46,435 nucleotides of DNA. Source: Westiellopsis prolifica IICB1 (lineage in GTDB: Bacteria > Cyanobacteriota > Cyanobacteriia > Cyanobacteriales > Nostocaceae). The stretch lies in the NCBI RefSeq assembly GCF_004323185.1, contig NZ_NAPS01000002.1:808228-854662 (forward strand), given 5' to 3'. The translations under genes and the position numbers were made by a program. This document shows positions 1 through 7,548 of this stretch, piece by piece (within the stretch, counting starts at the first letter, position 1; every line of letters starts with the position of its first letter). Below the pieces are notes generated by a model. That model saw nothing but the letters and a program-made list of their open reading frames with translations, was not told the origin of the DNA and made no database searches.

Positions 1-144
1 CAGGGATTCTCCAGAGGAGACGCTACGCGTAGACGCGTCAGCGGCTTCTCATAGAGTACGGGGATTGGGGATTGGGGATCGCTTAGGGTGGGGTTCTCTC
101 TGGGGATTGGGGATCGCAATTCGGATTGGGGATTGAGGATTATA
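1..144. repeat. STRR-type tandem repeats and palindromic GC-rich repeat
   Basis: Positions 1-55 hold a palindromic segment built around GACGCTACGCGTAGACGCGTC, a motif that recurs in modified form near 1,100-1,200. Positions 58-140 are degenerate heptamers of the GGGGATT type, with a TTAGGGTGGGG piece that resembles repeats near 7,600 and 32,850. There is no coding evidence here. The heptamers run on into the 3' end of the neighbouring minus-strand gene. Confidence 0.7.
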
Positions 145-801
145 TTAAAAACCTATCCTAGTCTCCGTTCCCCTTTCCCCGATCCCTGATCCCTGATCCC
201 CGATCTCCTTAGTACTTATACTTGCCGGACTAATTTTTTCATAGCGCACCAAAAGTCTATGCAAAAATTCCGCCGCAGTTAAACTTTGCTGGGATGGCGA
301 TTCCCCAATAGATGAGTCTACCCACCAACCTTGGACGGTCTGGGGCGATCGCCACATTTCTAAATGATCAACTGCTGGATCTGCATAAAAATTATTTTCA
401 CCGCTACCCAGTAGTTTAGAAGTCCAGTGAGTGAAGTAATCATGGCTCATTCTATGGATAGGAAAGTTTCCCCATAATGGTACTCCCCATCCATCTATAG
501 CAATAAAAGCTTTTATTTTACCTCCTAGTAGTTGCCATAAAGATGCGGCTGCGATCGCTCCTACTACACCAGCACTAAAACTAATAAATATAAGCGGCGA
601 TTCCAGCCCGTCTCCTAAGTGTTTGTGTAAAAACTCTAAAATATGAAATGCTGATAACGATGAAAAAAAGTTACCTGGATATAGTAGTATATTTACTGAC
701 CCAGGGGACTGCAAACTGTGATCTACTGAGTCTCTCCAAGCCATAATAAAATTCTCAGTTAATTCTTGTGTATGTATACCTGGGCAAATAATTATACTCA
801 T
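145..801 (-). CDS. Alpha/beta-hydrolase-like protein of unknown substrate
   Basis: This 218-aa protein starts at an ATG. It has a short N-terminal beta segment (SIIICPG) and a nucleophile-elbow-like motif S-F-S-A-G at residues 74-78, with Ser76 the likely nucleophile, followed by an alanine-rich helix. That pattern, the overall length and the Asp/His residues further on fit an alpha/beta hydrolase, but the substrate cannot be told from the sequence. There is no signal peptide, so it is probably cytosolic. The last ~20 residues are G/E/R/T-rich and are encoded by the heptamer repeats at 145-205, so the original C-terminus was probably shorter. It stands alone: the next gene is 670 bp away on the other strand. 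I am moderately sure it is a real gene and less sure of the family. Confidence 0.7.
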   Translation of the reverse strand: MSIIICPGIHTQELTENFIMAWRDSVDHSLQSPGSVNILLYPGNFFSSLSAFHILEFLHKHLGDGLESPLIFISFSAGVVGAIAAASLWQLLGGKIKAFIAIDGWGVPLWGNFPIHRMSHDYFTHWTSKLLGSGENNFYADPAVDHLEMWRSPQTVQGWWVDSSIGESPSQQSLTAAEFLHRLLVRYEKISPASISTKEIGDQGSGIGERGTETRIGF

Positions 802-1475
802 TAGTATTTTGTGACAGCTTTTCTAATCATAATTATTTTTGAATTGAAATTTTGCAAATATAACGGTGTTTTATCCATCTCTACAACATAGAAGGAGTTG
901 CTAGAAATTATAGAAAAGTCCCAGGGGTAAAACTCAAGTGCGGATAGCCCACCCATCTCTCATGTAAAATCAAATATCGAGCGATCGCACATCGGTTTCA
1001 AGTATCAAACTCAAACATTCTCATTTCAGACCCCAAAGCTAAGGGTTGATATCAGTAGGACTTACGCAAAAACTCTCCCAAACTGTTATTCCTACCTTTC
1101 AGGAAGCCACTGCGTGTCTACGTGTCCTACCCTACGGGAAGCCGCTTGCGCGTCTAATGCGTCCTACTCTACGAGAAGCCGCTGACGCGTCTACGCGGTT
1201 CGTTTTTTCATGATTTTGCGTAAGTCCTAATCAGGTTCGGATAATTAGTTATACTTCCCACAGTCATTGCACCCACCCCCAACAGGGGCTTTCAAGAGTA
1301 GGTTTTTGAACCTCAACATTCTCATTTCAAACCGGAACGTTCTGACTTCAAATTATTTTCCTGATCCCCAATCTCCCATCCCCAATTATCGGAACTCTAA
1401 CCCAAATCACTGAATCTGTGGTTACTATTAGTTACGATTACTTGGATTTCATATATTAAATTTGGTCGGGTGTAA
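802..1475. other. Intergenic region carrying a MITE-like element
   Basis: This 674-bp spacer has no convincing gene. It contains the inverted-repeat element at 1056-1229 (separate entry), a HIP1-like site near 980 and AT-rich flanks. The promoters of the two divergent flanking genes must lie here, but I could not pick a clear -35/-10 pair. Confidence 0.6.
1051..1234. mobile_element. MITE-like element with 16-bp inverted ends and a 5-bp target duplication
   Basis: Positions 1056-1071 read TAGGACTTACGCAAAA and positions 1214-1229 are its exact reverse complement, so the 174-bp core is bounded by perfect 16-bp terminal inverted repeats. The core is flanked on both sides by ATCAG (1051-1055 and 1230-1234), which looks like a 5-bp target-site duplication. 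There is no transposase inside. The interior has two to three degenerate copies of a piece around GAAGCCGCT..CGCGTCT. This is the structure of a non-autonomous miniature transposon; the mobilising IS family is not identified. Confidence 0.75.
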
Positions 1476-1955
1476 ATGTCTGTCGGGTATCGTAAAAATC
1501 ATATTATTGTTCCCATAACTGTAAGCCTGACTTTATTGCTAGTCGGTTGCAACGACAGCAAAACCTCCCAATGTCAGCGACTAATTAAGACTGTCAACGA
1601 AGGAAATTCTTTATTAGAAATTAATAAAGGTACTCAGGTTGCAACAAGCTTGAAACTAGCTAAGGATTTGGAAGCAGCAACCAAAAAAATTGAGCGACTA
1701 AACTTAAAAGATCCTAAGCTCAAAGAATACCAGACTCGGTTTGTCAAAGTATTTACAATACTCAGTCAAAATGTCAATAAAGCAGGTAAAGGGCTTAATA
1801 CTGCAAAGCTAGCAAAAGCTTCAACATTTGGTAGACAACAAATACAAACATCCAGAAGTGAAATTGACAACGCTCTCAAAGCAGCCGAATTTGCTGGAAA
1901 ACAATCAGATGTGCTTGCGGTACAAGTGAATAAATATTGTAGTCAGGCTGAATAG
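1476..1955 (+). CDS. Small lipoprotein of unknown function
   Basis: This 159-aa protein has a lipoprotein signal: a basic start (GYRKNH), a hydrophobic core and a lipobox L-V-G-C with the modified Cys near residue 25. The mature part is Lys- and Ala-rich and predicted helical, with Cys residues near both ends (SQCQRL and NKYCSQ) that could pair. It would sit on the outer face of the plasma or outer membrane. I recognise no domain; similar short helical lipoproteins are common as hypothetical proteins in filamentous cyanobacteria. It is probably monocistronic, because a palindromic MITE-like element separates it from the next gene. Confidence 0.7.
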   Translation: MSVGYRKNHIIVPITVSLTLLLVGCNDSKTSQCQRLIKTVNEGNSLLEINKGTQVATSLKLAKDLEAATKKIERLNLKDPKLKEYQTRFVKVFTILSQNVNKAGKGLNTAKLAKASTFGRQQIQTSRSEIDNALKAAEFAGKQSDVLAVQVNKYCSQAE

Positions 1956-1997
1956 GGGAGTGTGGGGAGTGTGGGGAGTAAACAACCAACTTCTCTA

Positions 1998-2103
1998 ATA
2001 CCATTTCACGTTAATCACGATCCATATAAATTTTGTACCAGACGCGATATATCGCGTCTGGTACAGGGTCTGTATTTGTATCAGGTTTTTCGTGAAATGG
2101 TAT
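1998..2103. mobile_element. MITE-like element, family A, copy 1
   Basis: This 106-bp element is bounded by the inverted pair ATACCATTTCACG (1998-2010) and CGTGAAATGGTAT (2091-2103). At its centre is a perfect 30-bp palindrome (2035-2064). A second copy, alike over its whole length, lies at 21623-21727, and a lone end lies at 24081-24107. There is no coding capacity. The strong central hairpin could also act as a terminator for the lipoprotein gene. Confidence 0.8.
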
Positions 2104-2182
2104 AACATCTACTTGCAGACTGGGGACAGTATTTTGGTGGTGAGTATACATTTATAAGTGTTGGGCTGGATTTAAATTTGGG

Positions 2183-3511
2183 ATGACTGTAATAAATTCT
2201 TCAAAGAGTTTCCTACTGCTAGTTTTACTACTAACTACAGTAGTAGGGTGCGAGCAAAATACTCGTGCTTCTGTCGATACTTCCACACCAGTAGCACAGA
2301 ATTCTCCACAGTCTGAAAATGTTATCCCCACTAAACCACTCTCACCTCAACGCATTCGGATTAATTTGAAAAATTTACCAAAACCTTTTGCGACTAAAAG
2401 CGCCTCCAAATCACCTCAAGTTGTCTCAATTCCTGCTAACCCAACACTGCGGGTTCCACCTGGGTTTACAGTCAATGTTTTTGCAGAAGATTTAGATGCA
2501 CCCCGTTGGTTAGCGTTAACCCCCAATGGTGATGTGTTGGTGACTGAAACCAGACAAAACCGCATTCGCTTGCTGCGTGATACCAACGGTGATGGTGTGG
2601 CTGATGTGAAAAAGACTTTTGCTACTACTAAAAATGGGCTGAATCGTCCTTTGGGTATGACTTTTGCAGCCAATTCTTTCTTTTTAGGTAACACCGATGC
2701 AGTGCTACGCTTTCCTTATACCCAAGGTCAGCAAGAACTTAATGGTAATGGTCAAAAAATAGCCGATATTCCTGCTAATGGTTACAATCAGCACTGGACA
2801 CGCAACGTTATAGCCTCGACTGATGGTAATAAAGTATACGTTTCTATTGGTTCCGGTACAAACGTAGATGAGGAACCACTACCACGTGCTTCTGTGCAGG
2901 TGATGAACTTGGATGGTTCCAATCAACAGACTTTTGCTTATGGTTTGCGTAACCCAGTTGGTTTAGATTTTCACCCAGTAACTAAGCAACTTTACACAAC
3001 CGTTAATGAAAGAGATGGTATCGGTGATGACTTAGTACCAGATTACTTGACACGCCTGCAACAAGGTCAATTCTACGGCTGGCCTTATGCATACCTAGCG
3101 CCCAACAATATTGATCCACGTCAAGCAAATAACGGTAAAAGTAAACGCGCGGATTTAGTCAAGACTACGACTACACCAGATGTCTTGTTTCAAGCCCATT
3201 CTGCGGCTTTGGGTTTGCAATTTTACAACGGACAAACTTTTCCGGAAAAATACCGCAATGGTGCTTTTGTTGCTTTTCGTGGTTCTTGGAATCGCGATCG
3301 CGGTACTGGTTATAAAGTTGTTTTTGTTCCTTTTGATGCTCAGGGACGTCCGCAAGGATACTATGAAGACTTTCTCACTGGATTTCTCTTAAACCCCACC
3401 GTTCCAACAACTTGGGGGCGTCCCGTCGGTTTACTAACTTTACCCGACGGTAGCCTAATTTTTACAGAAGAAGCCAACAACCGCATTTATCGAATTCAGT
3501 ACAGTGGTTAG
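2183..3511 (+). CDS. PQQ-dependent sugar (sorbosone-type) dehydrogenase, lipoprotein
   Basis: This 442-aa protein has a lipoprotein signal peptide ending in V-V-G-C (Cys near residue 23), a Pro/Ser-rich linker to about residue 85, then a beta-propeller domain of the soluble glucose/sorbosone dehydrogenase family. Typical stretches include the first blade PRWLALTPNGDVLVTE, G-L-N-R-P-L-G-M, Y-G-L-R-N-P-V-G-L-D and the late motif H-S-A-A-L-G-L followed by F-R-G-S-W-N-R. Members oxidise sugars or polyols in the periplasm with pyrroloquinoline quinone as cofactor. Whether this organism makes PQQ cannot be judged here, and many cyanobacterial homologues have no proven substrate. The length is normal for the family. 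Its 3' end runs directly into GGGGATC repeats. Confidence 0.88.
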   Translation: MTVINSSKSFLLLVLLLTTVVGCEQNTRASVDTSTPVAQNSPQSENVIPTKPLSPQRIRINLKNLPKPFATKSASKSPQVVSIPANPTLRVPPGFTVNVFAEDLDAPRWLALTPNGDVLVTETRQNRIRLLRDTNGDGVADVKKTFATTKNGLNRPLGMTFAANSFFLGNTDAVLRFPYTQGQQELNGNGQKIADIPANGYNQHWTRNVIASTDGNKVYVSIGSGTNVDEEPLPRASVQVMNLDGSNQQTFAYGLRNPVGLDFHPVTKQLYTTVNERDGIGDDLVPDYLTRLQQGQFYGWPYAYLAPNNIDPRQANNGKSKRADLVKTTTTPDVLFQAHSAALGLQFYNGQTFPEKYRNGAFVAFRGSWNRDRGTGYKVVFVPFDAQGRPQGYYEDFLTGFLLNPTVPTTWGRPVGLLTLPDGSLIFTEEANNRIYRIQYSG

Positions 3512-3653
3512 GGATCGGGGATCGGGGATCGGGGATTGGGGAAAAGGAGACAAGGAGACAAGGGAGAATTATTCAACAAGTCCCTTCCCAATCAATACCC
3601 AATTTCCTTATCCCCGATCCCTTATCCCCGATCCCTTATCCCCTTTTCCCCGA
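3512..3653. repeat. STRR heptamer array (GGGGATC/GGGGATT)
   Basis: The array starts immediately after the sugar dehydrogenase stop codon, with four GGGGATC/T units. It continues as AAGGAGACA and then as the complementary CCCCGATC orientation. Repeats in both orientations can fold into a long hairpin between the two convergent genes, which may act as a terminator. Confidence 0.75.
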
Positions 3654-4412
3654 TCAAAACCACCCTTCTTGTTCTAGGGTTTCGATCAACTGTAATCCTC
3701 GTGGATCGCCTACTCCTAAAAGTGCGGCTTTGGTGTCTTCCCGGACTCCTAAATCTTTGTCTTCGGCAAAAGCTTGAATTAAGGCATCAATTGCAGTGGC
3801 ATAAACAATATTAGAAGGTAGTTCGCGACACAATTGTCCGATCGCCCAGGCGCTGTTACTCCGCACGGGTGCTACAGGGTCTTGTACCAAAGCTTCGATT
3901 AATGGTGGTATGGCTCCAACCACTGTTTCATAACCAATTTGTGCCATTTGTGCTAGGGAACTTGCAGCCCACAATCGGACTGCGGAAATATCTGTTCTCA
4001 GAGCATCGGCTAGAGGTGCTAAACAACGGCGATCGCGGCAATTACCCAAGGCCCAAACTACGCCTTTGCGTACGTACCCATTCCAATCTCGCCCCAATTG
4101 ATTAATCAATGGTTCTACAGCGTCGGGGCTGGGGTTACGTCCGAGTCCATAAGCTGCACTTACCCGTACCAGAGGGCAAGTATCAGTCAGCAAACTAATC
4201 AAATGGGGAATTGCCCGTGCATCTTCGACGTCACAAAAGGCACGTGCCGCCAGCATTCTTTGCTGGGGTTGGGGATGCTCTAATAGTGGTAGCATTTCCT
4301 CTGGATCGGGTTTTGGCACTTCTGACTCTGGGGTCAGTGGTTCCATTTTATCTAGAGGACTTTCTAGCTCCACTTCTACATCAAGTAGGCTGAGGTCGTC
4401 TTCGTCATACAT
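3654..4412 (-). CDS. HEAT-repeat protein (phycobilisome-lyase-like HEAT family)
   Basis: From the ATG at 4412 (MYDEDDLSLLD) this is a 252-aa protein. An upstream in-frame start would add 12 residues of unlikely sequence. After an acidic, Pro-rich N-terminus it carries about five HEAT-type helical repeats, with the usual signature of Arg/Ala at the first helix turn and V-R-x-x-A-A-x-x-L-G in the second, for example VRVSAAYGLG, VRKGVVWALG, VRLWAASSLA and VRSNSAWAIG. Such proteins act as binding scaffolds. In cyanobacteria, relatives include bilin lyases of the CpcE/CpcF type, but nothing here points to a chromophore partner. It is probably cytosolic. The gene is convergent with the sugar dehydrogenase. 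Confidence 0.85.
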   Translation of the reverse strand: MYDEDDLSLLDVEVELESPLDKMEPLTPESEVPKPDPEEMLPLLEHPQPQQRMLAARAFCDVEDARAIPHLISLLTDTCPLVRVSAAYGLGRNPSPDAVEPLINQLGRDWNGYVRKGVVWALGNCRDRRCLAPLADALRTDISAVRLWAASSLAQMAQIGYETVVGAIPPLIEALVQDPVAPVRSNSAWAIGQLCRELPSNIVYATAIDALIQAFAEDKDLGVREDTKAALLGVGDPRGLQLIETLEQEGWF

Positions 4413-4489
4413 AAATAAAAAGTACCATTCCCTACTACCACTTACCAATTAATTCAAAATTTAAAATTAAAAGTCCAAAAAAATTAAAG

Positions 4490-4984
4490 TTATAAAAGTT
4501 TCTTCAGCCACAAGGACTGAGTTTCGTAACCCAAGTGACTGTAAAGATTTAATGCAGCTTGGTTAGATTGAAACACCTGCAACCCCATTTGGCGATCGCC
4601 TCTTTTTTTTGCCCAGTCTTCTGCATACCGCATCAAAGCTGTTGCAATCCCTCGTCGTCGATGTTCTGGTACGACGTAGAGTAAAAAAATGTGAGCATGG
4701 CGATCGCCTGTTACTTGATCAATCGCATTTCCCATCCACAGACAAGCTACGGAGGATGTAGAAGAGTGAGGGAATGATGATGTCCCCGTGTTTTTTTCCA
4801 TTCCTAAAAAATCCACCCACCATAAAGGTGTTTGGCTAGAAAAGTATTGTTGTACTGTTTGTGCAAGATGAGAAAAATCCCCAGTCGAAAACATTTCTTG
4901 ATAAGTCAATTGCATGAACTTTACCAACAATGCCCGATCTAAACTGGAGCCATGACGAATACAGTAACCTGGTAGCAGTTCCAC
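4490..4984 (-). CDS. GNAT-family N-acetyltransferase
   Basis: This 164-aa protein starts at a GTG. The C-terminal half holds the acetyl-CoA binding signature: strand HIFLLYVVPEHRRRGIA, with the R-R-x-G-x-A pyrophosphate loop, then a helix (LMRYAEDWAKKRG). It ends with the usual NQAALNLYSHLGY segment. The substrate (an amine on a small molecule or protein) is unknown. The N-terminal part is less conserved in appearance and could define substrate choice. It lies 78 bp upstream of the HEAT-repeat gene in the same direction, so the two may be co-transcribed. Family confidence is high and specificity unknown. Confidence 0.87.
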   Translation of the reverse strand: MELLPGYCIRHGSSLDRALLVKFMQLTYQEMFSTGDFSHLAQTVQQYFSSQTPLWWVDFLGMEKNTGTSSFPHSSTSSVACLWMGNAIDQVTGDRHAHIFLLYVVPEHRRRGIATALMRYAEDWAKKRGDRQMGLQVFQSNQAALNLYSHLGYETQSLWLKKLL

Positions 4985-5174
4985 AAATCAACCTCTAACA
5001 GGATTTTGGATTTTGGATTTTAGATTTTGGATTGACCACAGTCCCCATTCCCCCAAATTGGGGGTTAGGGGGAGGAGCTTTGGAATTTTTGGTTTTAGAT
5101 TGCGGATTGATAGGATTTATCCGCTTTCTTGTATTCTGCTCGGAATTATCGGTCAAAATGCAAGTTTTTGCTGA

Positions 5175-5390
5175 CTAGAATAATACCGGAGCTGAGGACG
5201 ACATGGGAAATACAAAGGACACGCTTAATTTCTGTGCGTCTCCCACTTTTCCTATCCCCCCATTCTCTTCAACAGGTGCGGGTGCTGCCATATCCCCAGG
5301 TAAGAATATACGAGCACTGACTGCTACTAGCGCAAACAAAAATATCAACACTACGAGTAGAGGAGCTATGTATTGACGAAATATAGCCAT
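5175..5390 (-). CDS. Small single-pass membrane protein, unknown
   Basis: This 71-aa ORF starts at an ATG and has one clear transmembrane segment at about residues 8-28 (IAPLLVVLIFLFALVAVSARI), followed by a Pro/Ala-rich soluble tail. I do not recognise the family. It is flanked by non-coding DNA on both sides. The clean hydrophobic segment and good start suggest a real small gene, but the C-terminal residues (from about 50 on) may be non-native read-through. Confidence 0.45.
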   Translation of the reverse strand: MAIFRQYIAPLLVVLIFLFALVAVSARIFLPGDMAAPAPVEENGGIGKVGDAQKLSVSFVFPMSSSAPVLF

Positions 5391-5439
5391 TTTTGAGATA
5401 TGAAGTTTAACTGAAGATTTGTGAAGTTAACATGATTTA

Positions 5440-5520
5440 TTTTAGCGATGTTCAGGAGAAATCACTTATCAGTTATCAGTTATCAACTAGTAACTGTTCA
5501 CTGTTCACTGATAACTGATT
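5440..5520. repeat. STRR heptamers (CAGTTAT / CTGTTCA)
   Basis: Tandem heptamers of the AGTTATC type are followed by their near-complement (ACTGATAACTG). They can pair into a hairpin just beyond the end of the adjacent minus-strand gene, and the same family recurs at 31180-31245. Such arrays are typical of filamentous cyanobacterial spacers. Confidence 0.7.
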
Positions 5521-5979
5521 TCATCTACGATCGCGTTCTAAGTCCGCGATCGCTCTTTCCCAGTACCAACTTTCTGGCATTCCTGGGTAGTCCTGTCTTG
5601 CTTGTTCAACAAGGCGTTCTGCGGCGGCGGTGTCGCCAGCTACCATTGAAATTAGTTTATTTTTGAGACGATTCTCAGCTTCACGTGGGGTGGAAGGTCT
5701 GAGTGTTGGTTCGGTTGGTGAGTGTGTTACTGGCTCAATTAATGGCTGGGTTGCTGGCTGCGAGTTACTAGCTTTGGTTCGGTTAGACTGCTTACGCAAT
5801 TCCCAAAATAAAACATAATAAAGTGTGCCGAAAATCAAAATCAGACTGAATGTTCCCAAAAAAGTTAGGAGGTTAAGTCCGAGAAATCCTAAAACTAATT
5901 GGGAAAGCACGTAGCCAAGTAACAATCCTGTAAATAATAGGATTGTTGTGGCAACAATAATTATTAGTTTTTGCCCCAT
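5521..5979 (-). CDS. Membrane protein with conserved cyanobacterial C-terminal helix region
   Basis: This 152-aa protein has two predicted membrane segments (about residues 6-28 and 33-60). A Pro/Thr-rich linker (QPATQPLIEPVTHSPTEP) follows, then an amphipathic C-terminal region, RLKNKLISMVAGDTAAAERLVEQARQDYPG, ending in W-Y-W-E-R-A-I-x-D-L-E-R. I read it as a cyanobacterial protein of unknown function. Its start overlaps the stop of the upstream AmpG-like permease by 16 bp, so the two are very likely translated from one mRNA and may be functionally linked. Confidence 0.75.
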   Translation of the reverse strand: MGQKLIIIVATTILLFTGLLLGYVLSQLVLGFLGLNLLTFLGTFSLILIFGTLYYVLFWELRKQSNRTKASNSQPATQPLIEPVTHSPTEPTLRPSTPREAENRLKNKLISMVAGDTAAAERLVEQARQDYPGMPESWYWERAIADLERDRR

Positions 5980-7262
5980 ATATCTTCTTCCTCATCATCT
6001 AATCCTGGTCTTGGCATTGCTATAGGTTGAGGGTTCCAAGGAGCGAAAACAGGTAGCAGCAGTAACCCTGGTACAGCAGCAATAATAGTAATTAAGAAAA
6101 ATGTAGACCAACCTGTGCTTTTGGCGATCGCTCCAGCTGGAGCAGCCAAAATATCCCGGCTGACGGCCATTAAACTAGAAAGCAATGCATACTGGGTGGC
6201 AGAAAATCTCTGGTTACAAAGACTCATCAAAAAGGCAACAAAAGCAGCCGTTCCCAATCCACCACAAAAGTTTTCAATGTTAATAGTAATTACCAGTAAT
6301 TGGTAATTTTGAGTAAATTGCGGTTGGGCAAGTATAAAGTAAGCAAGATTACTGAAAGCTTGCAACCCGCCAAAAACCCACAGTGAACGATTGATACCTA
6401 TTCTGCTTAAAACTGCACCACCTACAAGAGCGCCAACAATAGTAGCAATTAATCCCATTCCTACTTGTATTGCTCCAATATCGGTTTTAGTGAAACCAAT
6501 GGTGAGTAAAAAGGGTGTTGCCATATTACTCAATAAAGCATCACCTAGTTTATATAAGGTGATAAACACCAAAATCAATAAAGCTTGGATAACTCCTTGA
6601 CGTTGGAAAAATTCTCCAAATGGTAGGATAACTGCTTCAGCTAAAGAAGCGGGAGGGCTAATTTGTCTTGGTTCTGGTGCAAGTAAAACACCAAAAATTC
6701 CAATTACCATCATTCCTGCCATAAACAAATATACCGACGACCAAGGCATCCGATCAGCTAGTATTAATCCTAAAGAACCAGCAACTAATAGCGCAACTCG
6801 ATAACCTAAAATAAAAATTGCTGCGCCAGCACCCATTTCTAATTCTGTTAAAACATCGGTGCGGTAAGCATCAGCAGCAATATCTTGAGTTGCACTCAAA
6901 AAAGCAATAATTATGGCATTGATACCTAAAAGCTGTAACGCTTGTTTGGGTTGTTGAAAAGCCATAAAAGCGATCGCGACGACTAAAGCGATCTGCGTCA
7001 CAATCAACCAACCCCGTCTTCGTCCCAAAAATGGCGGTGTAAACCGATCTAGAAACGGAGACCAAAGAAACTTTAACGAATAAGGTAATGCAGCAAGGCT
7101 TAACCACCCAATCACCGCCAAATCTACCTGTTCTTGAGTCATCCAGGCTTTAAGGTTATTCCCAATTAATAATAAGGGCAAACCCGATGCAAAACCTAGC
7201 AATAATAAAGCCGCCATCTTGCGGCTTTCAAATACCTTAAGCAGAGATTGAATTTGTTGCAC
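5964..7262 (-). CDS. AmpG-like major facilitator permease
   Basis: This 432-aa protein starts at a GTG and has about 12 hydrophobic segments. The early motif GFASGLPLLLIGNNLKAWM and the loop D-R-F-T-P-P-F-L-G-R-R-R-G-W are characteristic of the AmpG/PAT branch of the major facilitator superfamily. TQDIAADAYRTDV in the fourth-fifth helix region is also typical of this branch. AmpG proteins import anhydromuropeptides for cell-wall recycling; in cyanobacteria the substrate is unproven. It is co-directional with, and overlaps, the small membrane protein downstream. Family call is firm and substrate tentative. Confidence 0.85.
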   Translation of the reverse strand: MQQIQSLLKVFESRKMAALLLLGFASGLPLLLIGNNLKAWMTQEQVDLAVIGWLSLAALPYSLKFLWSPFLDRFTPPFLGRRRGWLIVTQIALVVAIAFMAFQQPKQALQLLGINAIIIAFLSATQDIAADAYRTDVLTELEMGAGAAIFILGYRVALLVAGSLGLILADRMPWSSVYLFMAGMMVIGIFGVLLAPEPRQISPPASLAEAVILPFGEFFQRQGVIQALLILVFITLYKLGDALLSNMATPFLLTIGFTKTDIGAIQVGMGLIATIVGALVGGAVLSRIGINRSLWVFGGLQAFSNLAYFILAQPQFTQNYQLLVITINIENFCGGLGTAAFVAFLMSLCNQRFSATQYALLSSLMAVSRDILAAPAGAIAKSTGWSTFFLITIIAAVPGLLLLPVFAPWNPQPIAMPRPGLDDEEEDIWGKN

Positions 7263-7548
7263 AGTATTTTATTTTGTACGTTGATCAAGAATAAAAATTT
7301 AATTTACTTTTGAAAATGAGAATTTAAAGATAAAATTTTGTATTTCTTTATTGTGAGCTATAACTTGTGTATCTCTGTGTTTTTCCTGATCAGGGATTAA
7401 AATATATTGCCATAACCAGTGTGTAATTTAGTGCCAATTTGGCTCATACAATTTTGGATTTTGGATTTTGGATTGTGCATAGATTCTACATACAAATCCG
7501 GGGAATTTTACCATATATTACTCTCCAATCCCCGTTACCCCTTCGCCC

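Noticed and set aside
2035-2064. 30-bp palindrome as a rho-independent terminator
   Set aside because: It lies at the centre of a repeated element, lacks a T-run and occurs in another context at 21660-21689.
2416-3392. Overlapping ORFs on both strands inside the sugar dehydrogenase
   Set aside because: They have no recognisable family, no ribosome site and lie wholly within a clearly coding frame.
3869-4393. Plus-strand ORFs opposite the HEAT-repeat gene
   Set aside because: Antisense shadows of a repetitive, well-supported coding frame.
5129-5320. Plus-strand ORF near the small membrane protein
   Set aside because: No family resemblance and it overlaps the better supported minus-strand gene.
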